Positions 9,661-21,330 of a DNA stretch of 64,000 nucleotides are shown here, in pieces. Source of the DNA: Mantis religiosa (Eukaryota > Arthropoda > Insecta > Mantodea > Mantidae); the NCBI GenBank assembly GCA_030765055.1, contig CM060947.1, positions 258,240,056-258,304,055 of the forward strand, in the 5' to 3' direction. Within the stretch, counting starts at the first letter, position 1. The number at the start of each line of letters is the position of its first letter. Both the position numbers and the translations under genes were made by a program. Below the pieces are notes generated by a model that saw nothing but the letters and a program-made list of their open reading frames with translations, made no database searches and was not told where the DNA came from.

Positions 9661-11212
9661 GACTCATTCATACATTCATTCATTCATCTATTCATTCATT
9701 CAGCAGCTGGCGGCTGACAGGGTCAGCACGATGTGTGTCATTCGTGTACCTGTCCTACACGGATTTAACCACTTAATGACAGGATGTGGGGTTTTGCAGG
9801 GTGGTGGTTTAAGTTTAGGTAGATAAAAAGAAGGGAGGTAGCCGTAGCTCCTCATGGTAGCCAACTCGGGTGCAACGCTATGTGAGCACTGCTGGTGTGA
9901 TAATTTTAGTTAGAGTTTAATTTAGAAGGTCTATTAATTTCAAACAGTAATAATTTTAAGGTTGTAATAAGAACTTTATTGTTACCTGATGTGTCCGCAT
10001 GACATGCGGGGAAGCCGGTAGAGCTTGTAGCGTCTTTCGGAGGTTCTACAGTTCCCTAGAGACCTAACCAGGGCGCTCTGATGTTGAGGCAAACTCGCGT
10101 GGAATTTTGTGGCCCGGCGCCTAATGACATCTTCCACATAGTGGAGAGATGAGGCCTCATGAAGGTATCTCACGGGAAACCTCCAGCAAACAGAATAGAT
10201 GGCCCTAAGACGTCTATTTTGTACACGCTGAATTTGTCTCAGATTGGTTCCTGCGGCCATGCCCCAGATCTCACAAGCATAAAGCATGATTGGAAGAATT
10301 AAAGCCTGAAAAAGGCGCAACTTAAGGGGTGTCGGCATTCCTGAGCGCATCATGCGGTATAACGAAGCCGAAGCTCCGCACGTCCGATGAGCTACCTCCT
10401 GGATGTGACCCCGAAAAGTTAGGCCCTTGTCCAGCTTTACACCTAGGTACTTTAGAGAGTTTGTCCACTCTATCCTTCTGCCAGAATAGGTAAAGGCGGG
10501 GAAGTTGGCGGGAAAGTGACGCTTGGTGAAGTGTATGACTTGGCTTTTCTCTGGGTTGATAGACAATCGCCAAAACCTACACCAGTCATGAATGAGGCTT
10601 AGGTGTCGCTGTATTGGATTGAAGGCTCTGCGTGCATTTCTATCTGTGTTGTATAGTAGCACGTCGTCCGCATATTGGGCTATGTTGACATGTAGCTCCG
10701 TGGGGAGATACGCCACATACACGCTAAAGAGTGTAGGGGTTAAGACAGAGCCTTCGGGGACGCCTCCTCTGATGGGTCGTCTGGTAGATAGCTTTCCCGC
10801 CACAGTATCTGTGAAATGTCTGTGTTTGAGAAATGAGTGTGGAATGTGTATCATGTGTGCAGGAAGCCCCAGGGTGATTAGTTTATGTAGGAGGCCTGCA
10901 TGTCAGGAAGTAGAGAAGGCCTTCTCGACATCCAGAGATACCGCCGCAGTGAATGCCCTTTCCTGGAAACCCACAGCAGCGGCCTCCACCAAACGGAGCA
11001 GCTGCTGTGATGTCGAGTGCCCAGGACGAAAACCAAACTGATGGGGAGGGATAGCTTGAATGTCCCCCAGTAGGGGCGACAAGCGGGCTAAAACAAGCCC
11101 CTCGAAAACCTTCGAGAGGACTGACAGGAGGCTAATGGAGCGGTAACTGGCGGGGAGTTCCGGATTTTTACCGGGCTTCAAAATGCAAATCACCCGTCGC
11201 CAACTGCAGCCC
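9661..11212 (-). mobile_element. 5'-truncated Jockey-like LINE inserted in the LTR
   Basis: The insertion carries the second half of a reverse transcriptase, a 3' UTR (9706-9981) and a tail of about 45 bp made of GAAT repeats (9661-9705, read on the minus strand). A simple-repeat tail and 5' truncation at 11212 are typical of target-primed reverse transcription. A second copy of the same family lies at 57008-57422. Confidence 0.85.
9982..11206 (-). pseudogene. LINE reverse transcriptase, C-terminal two thirds
   Basis: Starting at the truncation, the frame reads VICILKPGKNPELPASYRSI, the classical start of LINE reverse transcriptase. It continues through GFRPGHSTSQQLL and RPIRGGVPEGSVLTPTLFSV to the catalytic YADDVLLY. 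Next come WRLSINPEKSQVIHF, the LKYLGVKLD thumb motif, and a C-terminal tail ending YRLPRMSCGHIR. One in-frame stop at 10903-10905, in the block just before HAGLL, breaks an otherwise open frame. The endonuclease and ORF1 are missing through 5' truncation. The motif order and the tail fit the Jockey clade. It would copy its own RNA into nicked chromosomal DNA; this copy cannot. Confidence 0.9.
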
Positions 11213-11433
11213 CTTTTTATAGGAAGATCGCTGTTTCTGGATGTCTCGCGGTTAAGTGAATCATCCCGAAGGTTCCAGACGTCAGGGGGAGGGGAAAGAG
11301 ATGGCTAGTGATGTTTTGCCAACCATCCCCTCTTTAGCGCTACAAGATAAATGGGCAGGCGTGGTCTGAATGCCTCCTGTCGCGCTCCCAGCCGCTAGCT
11401 GGTTCTATCAGGAATTCCGATGTTCGGGTGACA

Positions 11434-11529
11434 ATACAGAACCTGTAGATCTATACCTCATGAACTGACACTTGTGTTTAGCGAATTTGTTGCAGTATAT
11501 GTTGCGATGATTGTCATTTTGTTATAATA
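11434..11529. other. Short spacer between LTR and mariner
   Basis: About 100 bp lie between the LTR start and the next mariner. I see nothing distinctive. Confidence 0.3.
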
Positions 11530-12980
11530 GGGTTGTCTCATAAATTCGTTCGATTGTTGTTACGTGTTTACGACTAAGAACTCCTGAGAACACTGCATGC
11601 CCGCATTACTTTTACGTCAAAGAAGTTGCCTAACAATATGGGGTTTGTTTACAAATACAATAATTGAAAAGAATGCTATGAACACGCAGCGACCTCACTG
11701 CCAAAGGTAAATAGGTCAACTTATGTAAGAATTGGTAACCAAACTTCAGTACGAGTTTGTGGATGCAACAGTGTGGAGTTGTAACTTGTGAATGTTAATA
11801 TGGAAGGCAAGAAGGAACATTTTCCACATTTAATGCTGTTTTATTACCGTGAAGGTAAAACAACCTCACAAACTCAACGGAAAATTTGTGCTGTTTACGG
11901 AGAAGATGCAGTGACGAAACGGGCATGTCAAAAAGGTTTACTCGATTTCGAGCTGGGAACTTCTCTGTGAAAGACAAACCTCGTTCTGGACGACCTGTGG
12001 TTACGGATGAGGAAAGGATAAAGGACATGGTTACGAACAACCCCAGAATAACAACTCGGGAGGTAGGTCAGGAGCTAAACTTATCTCATACAATGTAGCC
12101 AGGCACCTAAAGAAACTTGGTTACGTAAATCTTCGGGATTTATGAGTTCCGCATGAACTGAGTGAACAAAGTTTAGTTCAGCGCGTTTCCATCTGTGTCG
12201 CATTGATAAGACGCAATGAAACTGCTCCTTTTCTGAAACAGCTGATTACAGGCGACGTCCAACAACATCCGAAAGAGAAAGTCATGACGTAAAAAAGGGG
12301 AACCACCACTCTCAATTGCTGAACCAGAGCTTCATCCTGAGAAGATCATGCTGTGCATTTGGTGGGACTGGAAAGGAATTATTTATTACGAATTTCTTCC
12401 TTCTGGGGAGACCATCAATTCAGAGAAATACTCTTCTCAGTTGGATCGTCTGAAGGTTGCCCTAGGAGAGAAAAGGCCAGAATTAGCATCTAATGGTGGA
12501 GTCGTCTTTCATCAAGACAATGCCAAACCACACACTTCTATGGTAACTCCTCAGAAATTACGGGATTTTGACTGGAATGTGTTACCTCACCCGTCTTATT
12601 CTCCAGACATTGCCCCATCCGACTATCATTTATTCCGAACCCTGCACAACTTCCTTAATGGCAAACGCCTTACTTCCTTGGAGGATTGCAGACTCGCCGT
12701 AGAAGAGTTCGTCAACCAGAAAACTGCAAGATTTTGGAAAAATGGAATTGATAAGCTTCCTGAGAAATGGAGATACGTTATTAATAATGGTAAAAACTGC
12801 ACAAAATAAAGTTTGTTTCGACAAGTTCATTGCCTTGTTTACTTTCGATGACCTTGCGTATGTAAACAGATTACCCCTAGATAATTAGGCAACCTCGTTG
12901 CCGTAGTTGTGATACGGGCATACAGTGCAGGCGTTCCTTGTCGTAAACACGTAACAAGAATCGAACTTATGAAACAAACC
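11530..12980 (+). mobile_element. Mariner-like element with ~45-bp terminal inverted repeats
   Basis: The left end gggttgtctcataaattcgt and the right end, read in reverse as ggtttgtttcataagttcga, match over about 45 bp and both run into tgttacgtgtttacga. Length is about 1.45 kb. The coding remnants run left to right inside. Confidence 0.85.
11788..12809 (+). pseudogene. Mariner transposase pseudogene (DD34D)
   Basis: The N-terminal helix-turn-helix is split by frame changes (YYREGKTTSQTQRKICAVYG, then DKPRSGRPVVTDEERIKDMV in another frame). Around 12250 the first catalytic block reads LITGD but the following residues are lost. The long last ORF (12348-12809) holds CIWWDWKGIIYYEFLPSGET, the second aspartate in FHQDNAKPHTS, and the third in PSYSPDIAPSDYHLF, with 34 residues between the two aspartates. 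It ends YVINNGKNCTK. The copy is inactive because of frameshifts and the damaged first block. It is a different mariner lineage from those at 18.3 and 49.4 kb. Confidence 0.88.
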
Positions 12981-13904
12981 AATACATTTATTGCGCATTT
13001 TAAGAGACATTTTACTAAAATTGTGCATTTCTAAATGTTTAGTTAGCAAATTTTTAGTGCCCATTTAAGTGCCCCTTTTGCCCATTTTGGGGCCTTTTTG
13101 CCTGCCTATTTCACCCATTTTTAGTGCGTATAAATCAGCTCCCTACTTATGAGACAGTATGTATATTTCAGAACTGTCGCTTCCAAGAAAACATCTATAC
13201 CCCAATTATCGTTTACATAGAATCATCGATACTCTACAAATAACCTCTAACAAACCTTATTAAACAAAGTTATGCCCTGAACTTTACTATCCATTCTGTG
13301 ATATAACATTTCATTTAGTTCCTGCACGACACAGCAGGTGTTTGTTGTTTGATGCACGCCGTCTAATTAACAAAGGAAGAGGCATCAAAGCTTGTCACAA
13401 ATGTGAGATTTAGTTCCGGTTATAATTATCCACTTCCTTGTAGAGCTTCTGTCCGCGCAGGTTGGTATTTTCAGGCAAATTGGATTGTAACGTTGTTTTA
13501 TTCAGCAGCCTTTGCAAACACAACGTTTAGTTCAAAGCATTTTAGGACCATATTAGCACACACTGTTCCGTTCATAAGGACACAAATGAATTGTTACCTA
13601 ATGAACCCTTTGTTTTACATTTCTGGAACAAATATCTATATTAATTCCTTTACAAACCTAATACAGCAAGGTATTTGATTACCTATTTATGCAAAACTGG
13701 GCTGAAGTTATAATACAAAGCAACCAAAGTGTATTATATTATTTGTGTACGTTAAAATAAAAGAAATACTATAACAGAATAAAATAAAAGCGTAAAATAT
13801 ATTTTAATTATTATAACTATTTAGTTCCAACAAATGTTAAGTCGATATTCATTTTTTATCTCTTGCACACAAAGATATTACAATTAAAAAGACGTTACCT
13901 AGAC
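12981..13904. other. Unassigned AT-rich sequence
   Basis: A low-complexity stretch at 13000-13140 repeats degenerate catttttagtgc and gccc units. The ORF at 13403-13678 has no recognisable domain. I see no other structure. Confidence 0.35.
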
Positions 13905-15017
13905 CACTTTAAAACATTTGACTATCACTTAAAGACTACTGTATTCCCTTGTAACTACAATAAGATAATGTTTATCTTGAAGTAGATAGAGCAATAAGAG
14001 TTTGTACAAGAGTAGAGAAAGTCATGTATATAAAGCATTTGACTATCACTTAAAGTTTACGGTATTCCCTTGTAACTACAATTATTTTGGGGCAACTCAG
14101 TAGAAGGTAAAAAAATATTTCTTATGCAAAAGAAGATTATAAGAATCATTACTAACACCCACAACAGATGCTCCTGTAAAGATCTTTTTAGAAGATTGAG
14201 GATATATGTATATATTCTCGATCCTAAAATTCTTTGTATGCAATCGTGCCTTATTTGCAACAAATAATTTAATTCACAAAATAATCACTAGAAAAAATAT
14301 AATATCCATTATCCCAGTACTAAACTTTCTTGCTTCCATAAAGGTGTGCATTATGAAATTATCAAAATATTTGGCGCACTTCCTAATGTTCTTAAAAAAG
14401 TTATAGTTTTGGTGCTTTTAAAAATGCTGTTAGAGAGTACCTTTGCTCAAAATGTCCTTATTCTGTACATGATTATCTGAATGACAAATTATCCTGATAA
14501 TGCTTCTGTAGCTCTGTAAGTAGTATCTAACTATTCCAATGACAAATCATTAATAATAAATATTTGATGCAAGTTGAAAGTTTATTTTAATGTACATGTA
14601 TTTAAGAAATAACAATGGTATCCATTGCAGAAAGGTTGAGACGTACTGGCATAAGCCAAGTGAAAGCTGAATTAAAAAGTATTTGATTTTGTATCATATA
14701 TAATTATCCCTGCTTTGTTTTCCATATTGTTGTTCATATTGCCTGTGTACTATAATATGTATCTTCTGTTAACTTCTGTACACACATATGCTATTAAACT
14801 TTATACCTCTGAACTTTATACATGTTCAATGTTCACAGCCTTTTCTGGCTACAAGTGAACCTACTGAACGCAAATCAATCTAATCTAATCTAAGATGTTT
14901 ATCTTGAAGTAGATAGGGGAACAAGTGTTTGAACAAGAGCAGAGAGAGTCACGTATATAAAACATTTGACTATCACTTAAAGTCTACTGCATTCTCTTGT
15001 AACTACAATAAAGTTTC
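13905..15017 (-). repeat. 121-bp satellite block 2, minus orientation, split by a LINE
   Basis: The conserved terminal unit (aagacgttacctagaccac) starts the block at about 13890, followed by about one and a half monomers to 14083. After the LINE (14084-14893) the monomer text resumes at aagatgtttatcttgaagta and ends near 15017. Confidence 0.85.
14084..14893 (+). pseudogene. 3' end of a second LINE type (CR1/Jockey-like), with UTR
   Basis: Translation from about 14090 gives MQKKIIRIITNTHNRCSCKD, then a segment similar to the end of LINE reverse transcriptases (SCFHKGVHYEIIKIFGALPN). It is followed by about 450 bp of untranslated sequence and a tail of atctaatctaatctaa. The tail and the abrupt start inside the 121-bp satellite indicate a 5'-truncated insertion. 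Frame is broken near the end of the coding part. The exact clade is uncertain. Confidence 0.7.
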
Positions 15018-16557
15018 CATGAGGATTAATGGTATTTTAATATCTGTGGTTGGAAACAGGTTTGACGAAGTCAACCACGTGGACAAAAGTGTCCCAGATA
15101 AAGGGTAGGTTATTTGGATTCATGAATTTTGGTGTATTGGTGTTTTGCAACCTGGGAAGGCAGTGAAACCTATTGCTCTTTTGGTTTTTGTATTATTTTT
15201 CGGAATTCAGCATTTATAGGAAAACACCTTTTTAAGGACTCCTCAAAACAGGTATTTGAGTAATAACTTTGTATAGGCGTCACACTAAATTTTTTCTGTA
15301 CATTTTTCCACCTGAAAAATACCTTGACAAGGAAAATTTGCCAGTGACTTTTACAGTTACTTACGATATGCTTGGGATGTATTTATAATAAATGAGGGTA
15401 CTTTTAAAATAACTTAGGTAAAGTTAGTTTTTACTTAGGTAAAAGCTTAGGTAAAATATTTTATTTTGTGTAGTCAAACATTTCCGAGACATCCTTTTCC
15501 TAACATTAATTTTGAAATACTTATGCTTTCCTCAGTCAGGAAATCGTCATTTGTTTGTTTCTCTTGGTCGTGCAAACTGAATGGAATTTCAAAGACACTA
15601 TGTACCTCTTAGCTCTTAAAATACTTCAGTATCGCTTAAGCTTAGTTGGTAATACGCTTCCAAATCCTGCGCATTTCGATTAGGATATATGCAGCAGAAA
15701 AACTATTTCGTGAGGATGCTTCAGTAGCCTATCTGTAATTACGGAGGAGAAATCAGTATAAAACAAAGTGAAAATATCACAATTTTTAAATAGGATGTCC
15801 ACATTCAGCTGTTTCTAGTAATGTTATTAGAAAATTACACAAGGTTTCACAGCCAGCTTTGAAGCATCCTTTAATTCACTTTTATTTGTTTTAAGAAAAT
15901 ACTTTTAAAGCAATAATTGACAGAGAAGTGAGCAGAGAAATGCATATGATTGCAACCAATCAGATATTTGGAAGTGAAAGTTCCTATAATATACAAAACA
16001 AAATTACAAGGTAATATTAACTAAAGTTTCCCCTAAGAGAACTTACATTTATGATTGAAAATGCGATAGTTTAAACGCGTGTATCATTTGAAGAAGTGGG
16101 TCTCATTTTAACTTGACTGCCACAATGCATGTGAAAGTAGAGGCAGAATATTCCAGTATTTGACTTTGGTTCTCGCCTCACTGGAAGGTTTGGCTGCAGC
16201 CCTGCAAACAGAAATTAAGAATTCTGTTTGCCCACGCTACGCTTCGTACGTGGATATTGCGTATGGAATTGAAGCAGGGAAAACGAAAAGAAAGCAAAAA
16301 ACGTTTTCGGTAGCTGCTACAAAATGGTTCATGCACAATCTCCCAGACTAAAATCGGCTTCCAAATACTTGTCCAAGATTCACCTCTACGGTCTGCGGTT
16401 CACTTCCATTCAAGTGGTTCCAAGCTCGAATCTCGGTTGATATGAATTCAACAGAAAATTTGTGTTCCTGGGGAATTCCTATACCCTAAAATATGAATGT
16501 CGTTATATTCAGGGTAGGATATGAATCGACACAAGATAAACATTATCTTAAAATCTA
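15018..16557. other. Unassigned AT-rich sequence
   Basis: There is about 1.5 kb without a recognisable element. A 63-residue ORF at 16160-16351 (MTLVLASLEGLAAALQTEIK…) has no known motif. A short aagcttaggtaaa-like duplication appears near 15410-15460. Confidence 0.35.
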
Positions 16558-17880
16558 CATTTTCTGATTCTAGTTACAACGGAATATAGCACACCTTAAG
16601 TGATAGTCAAATGTTTCATATACATAACTTTCTCTACTCTTGTACAAACACTTATTGCTCTATCTACTTCAAGCTAAACATTATCTTATTGTAGTTACAA
16701 GGGAATACAGTAGACCTTAAGTGATAGTCAAATGTTTCATATACATAACTTTCTCTACTCTTGTACAAACACTTATTTCTCTATCTACTTCAAGCTAAAC
16801 ATTATCTTATTGTAGTTACAAGGGAATACAGTAGACCTTAAGTGATAGTCAAATGTTTCATATACATAACTTTCTCTACTCTTGTACAAACACTTATTTC
16901 TCTATCTACTTCAAGATAAACATTATCTTATTGTAGTTACAAGGGAATACGGTAGACTTTAAGTGATAGTCAAATGTTTTATATACATGACTTTCTTTAC
17001 TCTTGTACAAACTCTTATTGCTCCATCTACTTCAAGATAAACATTATCTTATTGTAGTTACAAGGGAATACAGTAGACTTTAAGTGATAGTCAAATGTTT
17101 TATATACATAAATTTCTCTACTCTTGTACAAACACTTATTTCTCTATCTACTTCAAGATAAACATTATCTTATTGTAGTTACAAGGGAATACGGTAGACT
17201 TTAAGTGATAGTCAAATGTTTTATATACATGACTTTCTTTACTCTTGTACAAACACTTATTGCTCCATCTACTTCAAGATAAACATTATCTTATTGTAGT
17301 TACAAGGGAATACGGTAGACTTTAAGTGATAGTCAAATGTTTTATATACATGACTTTCTTTACTCTTGTACAAACACTTATTGCTCTATCTACTTCAAGA
17401 TAAACATTATCTTATTGTAGTTACAAGGGAATACGGTAGACTTTAAGTGATAGTCAAATGTTTTATATACATAACTTTCTCTACTCTTGTACAAACACTT
17501 ATTGCTCCATCTACTTCAAGATAAACATTATCTTATTGTAGTTACAAGGGAATACGGTAGACTTTAAGTGATAGTCAAATTTTTTATATACATAACTTTC
17601 TCTACTCTTGTACAAACACTTATTGCTCCATCTACTTCAAGATAAACATTAACTTATTGTAGTTACAAGGGAATACAGTAGACTTTAAGTGATAGTCAAA
17701 TGTTTTATATACATGACTTTCTCTACTCTTTTACTAACACTTATTGCTCTATCTACTTCAAGATAAACATTATCTTATTGTAGTTACAAGGGAATACAGT
17801 AGACTTTAAGTGATAGTCAAATGTTTTTAAACTGGTTTTCTAGGAGACAGCATTCTCTCTGTACGTCTAAGAAATGGAAA
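16558..17880 (+). repeat. 121-bp satellite block 3, about 10.5 monomers
   Basis: Monomers repeat every 121 bp (agtgatagtc at 16720 and 16841, then onwards to 17814). Adjacent copies are highly similar, so homogenisation is recent. Most units carry agataaacattatctta, a perfect 7-bp inverted repeat around ACA; the first three have aagctaaa instead. The block ends with the conserved terminal unit tttttaaactggttttctag. Confidence 0.93.
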
Positions 17881-18317
17881 AAAACTAACCGTCGTGTAGT
17901 CACGTGGGCGACATACTTAGCCCAGACATTTTGTTTTTGCAAGTGCGTATCTTCTGCTTTTATGAAGCTGTGGATTTTGGTACCTTATTGACGCAAGGTG
18001 TTCTAAACGGTTAGTTGGCTATAATACATTTTAGCGAGACACTATATTTTGTTATTTGCGGTTAAATTTATTTGCGCACACTGGGCTATATATGCAGCCC
18101 ACGCGTCCACTCATGTCACAAAACATCACGCAACTACTCGAGGGTTTAAAATGACTTGACATTTGAGAAAAATGAAAGTACTGGTAAATTTAAACAAATA
18201 AAAATGAATATCTCGGGAATGGCTCACTCTACAAAACAGTGACGTAAATTTTATGCTTTGATGATTTATAGGTTCTGCTTAGTAAGATATTGCTCTGCGT
18301 TACTGTTTATAAAAATA
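17881..18317. other. Unassigned sequence
   Basis: No ORF or repeat family is recognisable between the satellite block and the mariner. Confidence 0.35.
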
Positions 18318-19614
18318 CGAGGGTGGGTCAAAAGGTAATGCTCCCTATTTTTGTTTTCCTTAAGTAAGATATGTGCAATTACTCAAACCTTTTTCTCCAA
18401 TCCCCTGCAGTAGTAACTTCCTAAGTCAACAGGTGGCAGCACTGCTTCCTCTTACAAAATGGCTGACATCGACATCCGTATTACACAGCGTTCGGAGATT
18501 GAATGTTTGACTGCGGAAGGTGAAACGCCAATTCGCATTCACGAAAGGCTAAAAAATGTGTATGGTGATGCAACGGTGGATGTCAGCACTGTTAGACGAT
18601 GGGTTCGTCGTTGTAACGAAGCTGAAGGGCAAACACCATTGGCAGATGAAAAGCGAAGCGGCAGGCCGGTGTCTGCAGTGACTCCATGCAACATTCAGCG
18701 AGTCGATGACATCATTCGTGGTGATCACCGGGTAACAAGAGGTGAATTGTGTCGCATTACCTCCCTCAGTAAAGGCAGTGTGATGACGATCATTCAACAA
18801 CTGGGTTACTCAAAAGCTTGTTCACTTTGGGTACCAAGAATGTTAAGCGGCCAAAACAAAGAAACAAGGAAAACAGTGGCCTCCGAACACTTGCAGTGCT
18901 TCAATTTGGAAGGAGGGAAGTTTCTGGAAAAAATTGTTACTGGAGACGAAACGTGGGTTCATTTTTTGAACTTGAATCAAAAAGGCAGTCAATGGAATGG
19001 CATCACACAACGTCACCGAAGAAGAAAGTTCAAAACACGGTGGTCGGCAGGGAAAGTTATGGTGACAATGTTTTGGGATGTAGAGGGTGTACTTATAATT
19101 GATTTTTGGAGCAAAGATGCACAATAAATTCTTTCCAATACGTCAGAACTCTCAAAAAGCTGAAAACACGTCTTCACCGAGTTTGCCCAACAAAACCTAT
19201 GGTGGATTTTCTTCTTTTGCATGACAATGCAAGTCCACACAGCAGCCGTTACACCACTGCAGAAATTGAGAAATTGGGATGGCAAGTCTTACCTCACTGA
19301 CCTAGCACCATCAGACTTCCATCTGTTTGGGCCACTAAAGGAAGCTCATCGTGGGATTCATTTTGAAGATGAGGAGGCTGTGAAAACTTCCGTGCGTCAA
19401 TGGCTTAGGAAGCAAGACCGTGTGGTTTACCACACTGGAATACATGCCCTAGTTAAAAGGTGGACCAAAACTGTAGTAAAGGACGGAGATTTTATTGAAA
19501 AGTGACAAATTAATCGTAAATATTGTAGTTTACAAATTATGTAATTTGGAATCAATTTTCTTGTTAGTTAAAAAAGAAAAGAAATAGGAGGCATTACTTT
19601 TTGACCCATCCTCG
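18318..19614 (+). mobile_element. Mariner element, near full length (~1.3 kb)
   Basis: The ends cgagggtgggtcaaaaggta and, in reverse, cgaggatgggtcaaaaagta are terminal inverted repeats of about 30 bp. TA flanks both sides (18316-18317 and 19615-19616), the mariner target duplication. A sister copy is at 33393-34740. Confidence 0.93.
18459..19505 (+). pseudogene. Mariner transposase, nearly intact but frameshifted
   Basis: The start codon at 18459 follows the usual ~140-bp leader. The first 222 codons are open: two helix-turn-helix units (RITQRSEIECLTAEGETPIR and VDVSTVRRWVRRC), the linker EKRSGRPV, then WVPRMLS and the first catalytic aspartate in IVTGDETWVHF. A frameshift near 19105 moves the rest to another frame, which holds the second aspartate in LLHDNASPHSS. 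A deletion after WQVLPH removes about five codons before LAPSDFHLFGPLKEAH, which keeps the third aspartate. The C-terminus WTKTVVKDGDFIEK is complete. All three aspartates survive, which suggests fairly recent activity. Confidence 0.92.
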
Positions 19615-19616
19615 TA

Positions 19617-20319
19617 CGAAAAAATTTACAGACCTGGAGCCTGAGAAAATATTGGGAAACATTAAGGAATTTTAATAAGAGGGTTTTCCAATTAGCTCCC
19701 TGCAATCACAAATTATCTGTCTTTATAGTATTCCTATGGCAATATAAGGAAATCTTTACTCAAATGAGGATTCTATGAAAGGGAGGGGAGAGGTGAAAGG
19801 CAAAAATGTATTTACTGGGCTCTATCACTTTAGCTGGATTATAATATTGCTAATTAAGGCTTAACGCTGTTTATATTGTCCAAGTAAACTACAGGAATGG
19901 CCGAATGCGGCCAAATTCCCAGCGCCCTGGAGCTGTTTGCAACAAGTTATTCTAACGAACCAAACTGCAAGAGGACAGTTTGTGTGGAAACTTGAGCATA
20001 CGTCATCATGAATAATAAACTGCAAGCACACGGACCCAAATATTATAACTGTGGACTTGAAGAGGTCTTCAACCACATCAAAGATAGCACCCCGGGCTTC
20101 TTCTTCATCTTAGTCGTAACGTTAATGTGCCTTCGAGAGAGACTGCATGCAAATTATACAACTCTGCTCATTAGAAGATAAAACTGACAAAGCATAGGTA
20201 TACTTAGTTCTTGAAATAAAACAGTTTTGTAACTTTAACAAGACTGGTACAGTAGCGTCCTTTAGTATTGCGACTTCGAGAAGCAGAAAGCTTATGGCAG
20301 TGATAGTCAAATTTTTAAG
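19617..20319. other. Unassigned sequence
   Basis: No coding signature or known repeat is seen. Short minus-strand ORFs at 19861-20076 and 20122-20310 are featureless. Confidence 0.35.
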
Positions 20320-20556
20320 GGCTGGCCCCGTAGCTCAGTCTGTAGAGCACCTGCCTGCCGTACTGGGGGTCCCGGATTTGATTCCCGGCGGTTGGGATGG
20401 GGATTTTTCTCCGACAAAGATAATTCCTCATCTTCCGCAGAGTCTGGAAGTATGAATGAGAGTGTGAATGTGTGCGTGATCTAATGATTAAAACACAACG
20501 AATACGAGTTAAAACCTTCGGTATGTTCCAAAGGAGAACGGCCGCCGATATGAAAA
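20320..20556 (+). repeat. tRNA-derived SINE, family C
   Basis: The segment begins with a tRNA-like head, ccccgtagctcagtctgtag (box A) and cccggatttgattcccggc (box B), and continues into an unrelated body (ggggatttttctccgacaaa, later ttcggtatgttccaaagg). The long tail means it is a SINE and not a tRNA gene. Confidence 0.8.
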
Positions 20557-20600
20557 TTGCAGTTCAAAGCGAGGTATAAATGGAGCAAGGAAAAAAAATA

Positions 20601-21330
20601 CAGAATGTTAAAAAAATGTACGGCCATACTTTCAGGAAACATTCCTCACACACAAAGAAAGAAAATATGTTATGCGGACATGTGTCCGGAAACGCTTAAT
20701 TTTCATGTTAGAGCTCATTTTATTACTTCTCTTCAAATCACATTAATCATGGAATGGAAACACACGACAACAGAACGTACCAGCGTGACTTCAAACACTT
20801 TATTACAGGAAATGTTCAAAATGTCCTCCGTTAGCGAGGTTTCATGCATCCATCCTCCGTCGCATGGAATCCCTGATGCGCTGATGCAGCCCTGGAGAAT
20901 GGCGTATTGTATCACAGCCGTCCACAATACGAGAACGAAGAGTCTCTACATTTGGTACCTGGGTTGCGTACACAAGAGCTTTCAAATGCCCCCATAAATG
21001 AAAGTTAAGAGGGTTAAGGTCAGGAGAGCGTGGAGGCCATGGAATTGGTCCACCTCTACCAATCTATTGGTCACCGAATCTGTTGTTGAGAAGCGTACGA
21101 ACACTTCGACTGAAATGTGCAGGAGCTCCATCGTGCATGAACCACAATGGGTATTTTGACATTTGTCTGCGCGAATGATTTCAATTTACATTTTAAGAGA
21201 AATACTAAAATGAGCTCTAACATGGAAATTTACCGTTTCCGGTCACATGTCCACATAACATGTTTTCTTTCTTTGTGTGTGAGGAATGTTTCCTGAAAGT
21301 TTGGCCGCACCTTTTTGTAACAACCTGTAT
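20601..21330 (-). mobile_element. Non-autonomous Tc1/mariner-type element with ~120-bp TIRs
   Basis: The left end (about 20608-20730) and right end (about 21190-21322) are reverse complements over about 120 bp and share ctttcaggaaacattcctca. Between them lies only the C-terminal part of a transposase on the minus strand, so this is an internally deleted derivative. Confidence 0.82.
20790..21165 (-). pseudogene. C-terminal fragment of a Tc1/mariner-superfamily transposase
   Basis: The minus strand encodes WFMHDGAPAHFSRSVRTLLN, a second-acidic-residue motif (HDGAPAH). After one stop follow GRGGPIPWPPRSPDLNPLNF and HLWGHLKALVYATQVPNVET, the third-acidic-residue region of the insect elements with the PPRSPDLNPLDFFLWG signature. 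There is an in-frame stop between FGDQ and IGRG. The catalytic third position reads N rather than D. The N-terminal domain was deleted with the element interior. Confidence 0.8.

Larger units (their letters stand above)
9405..11433 (-). mobile_element. LTR of the gag element, split by a LINE insertion
   Basis: The LTR occupies 11433-11213 and 9660-9405 on the minus strand. It begins TGTCACCCGAACATC at 11433 and ends GTCACA at 9405. A TATA-like ctataaaaag is at the break (about 11213). The solo LTR at 30258-30729 shows the uninterrupted arrangement, including gagtgaacggaccggaaga and ggaaataaagaacat. The intervening 9661-11212 is the LINE. Confidence 0.85.

Noticed and set aside
20320..20400. 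Functional tRNA gene
   Set aside because: Box A and B are present, but the head is fused to a SINE body and I cannot form a clean acceptor stem. The same applies to the heads at 5.3, 22.0, 25.6, 34.9 and 36.6 kb.
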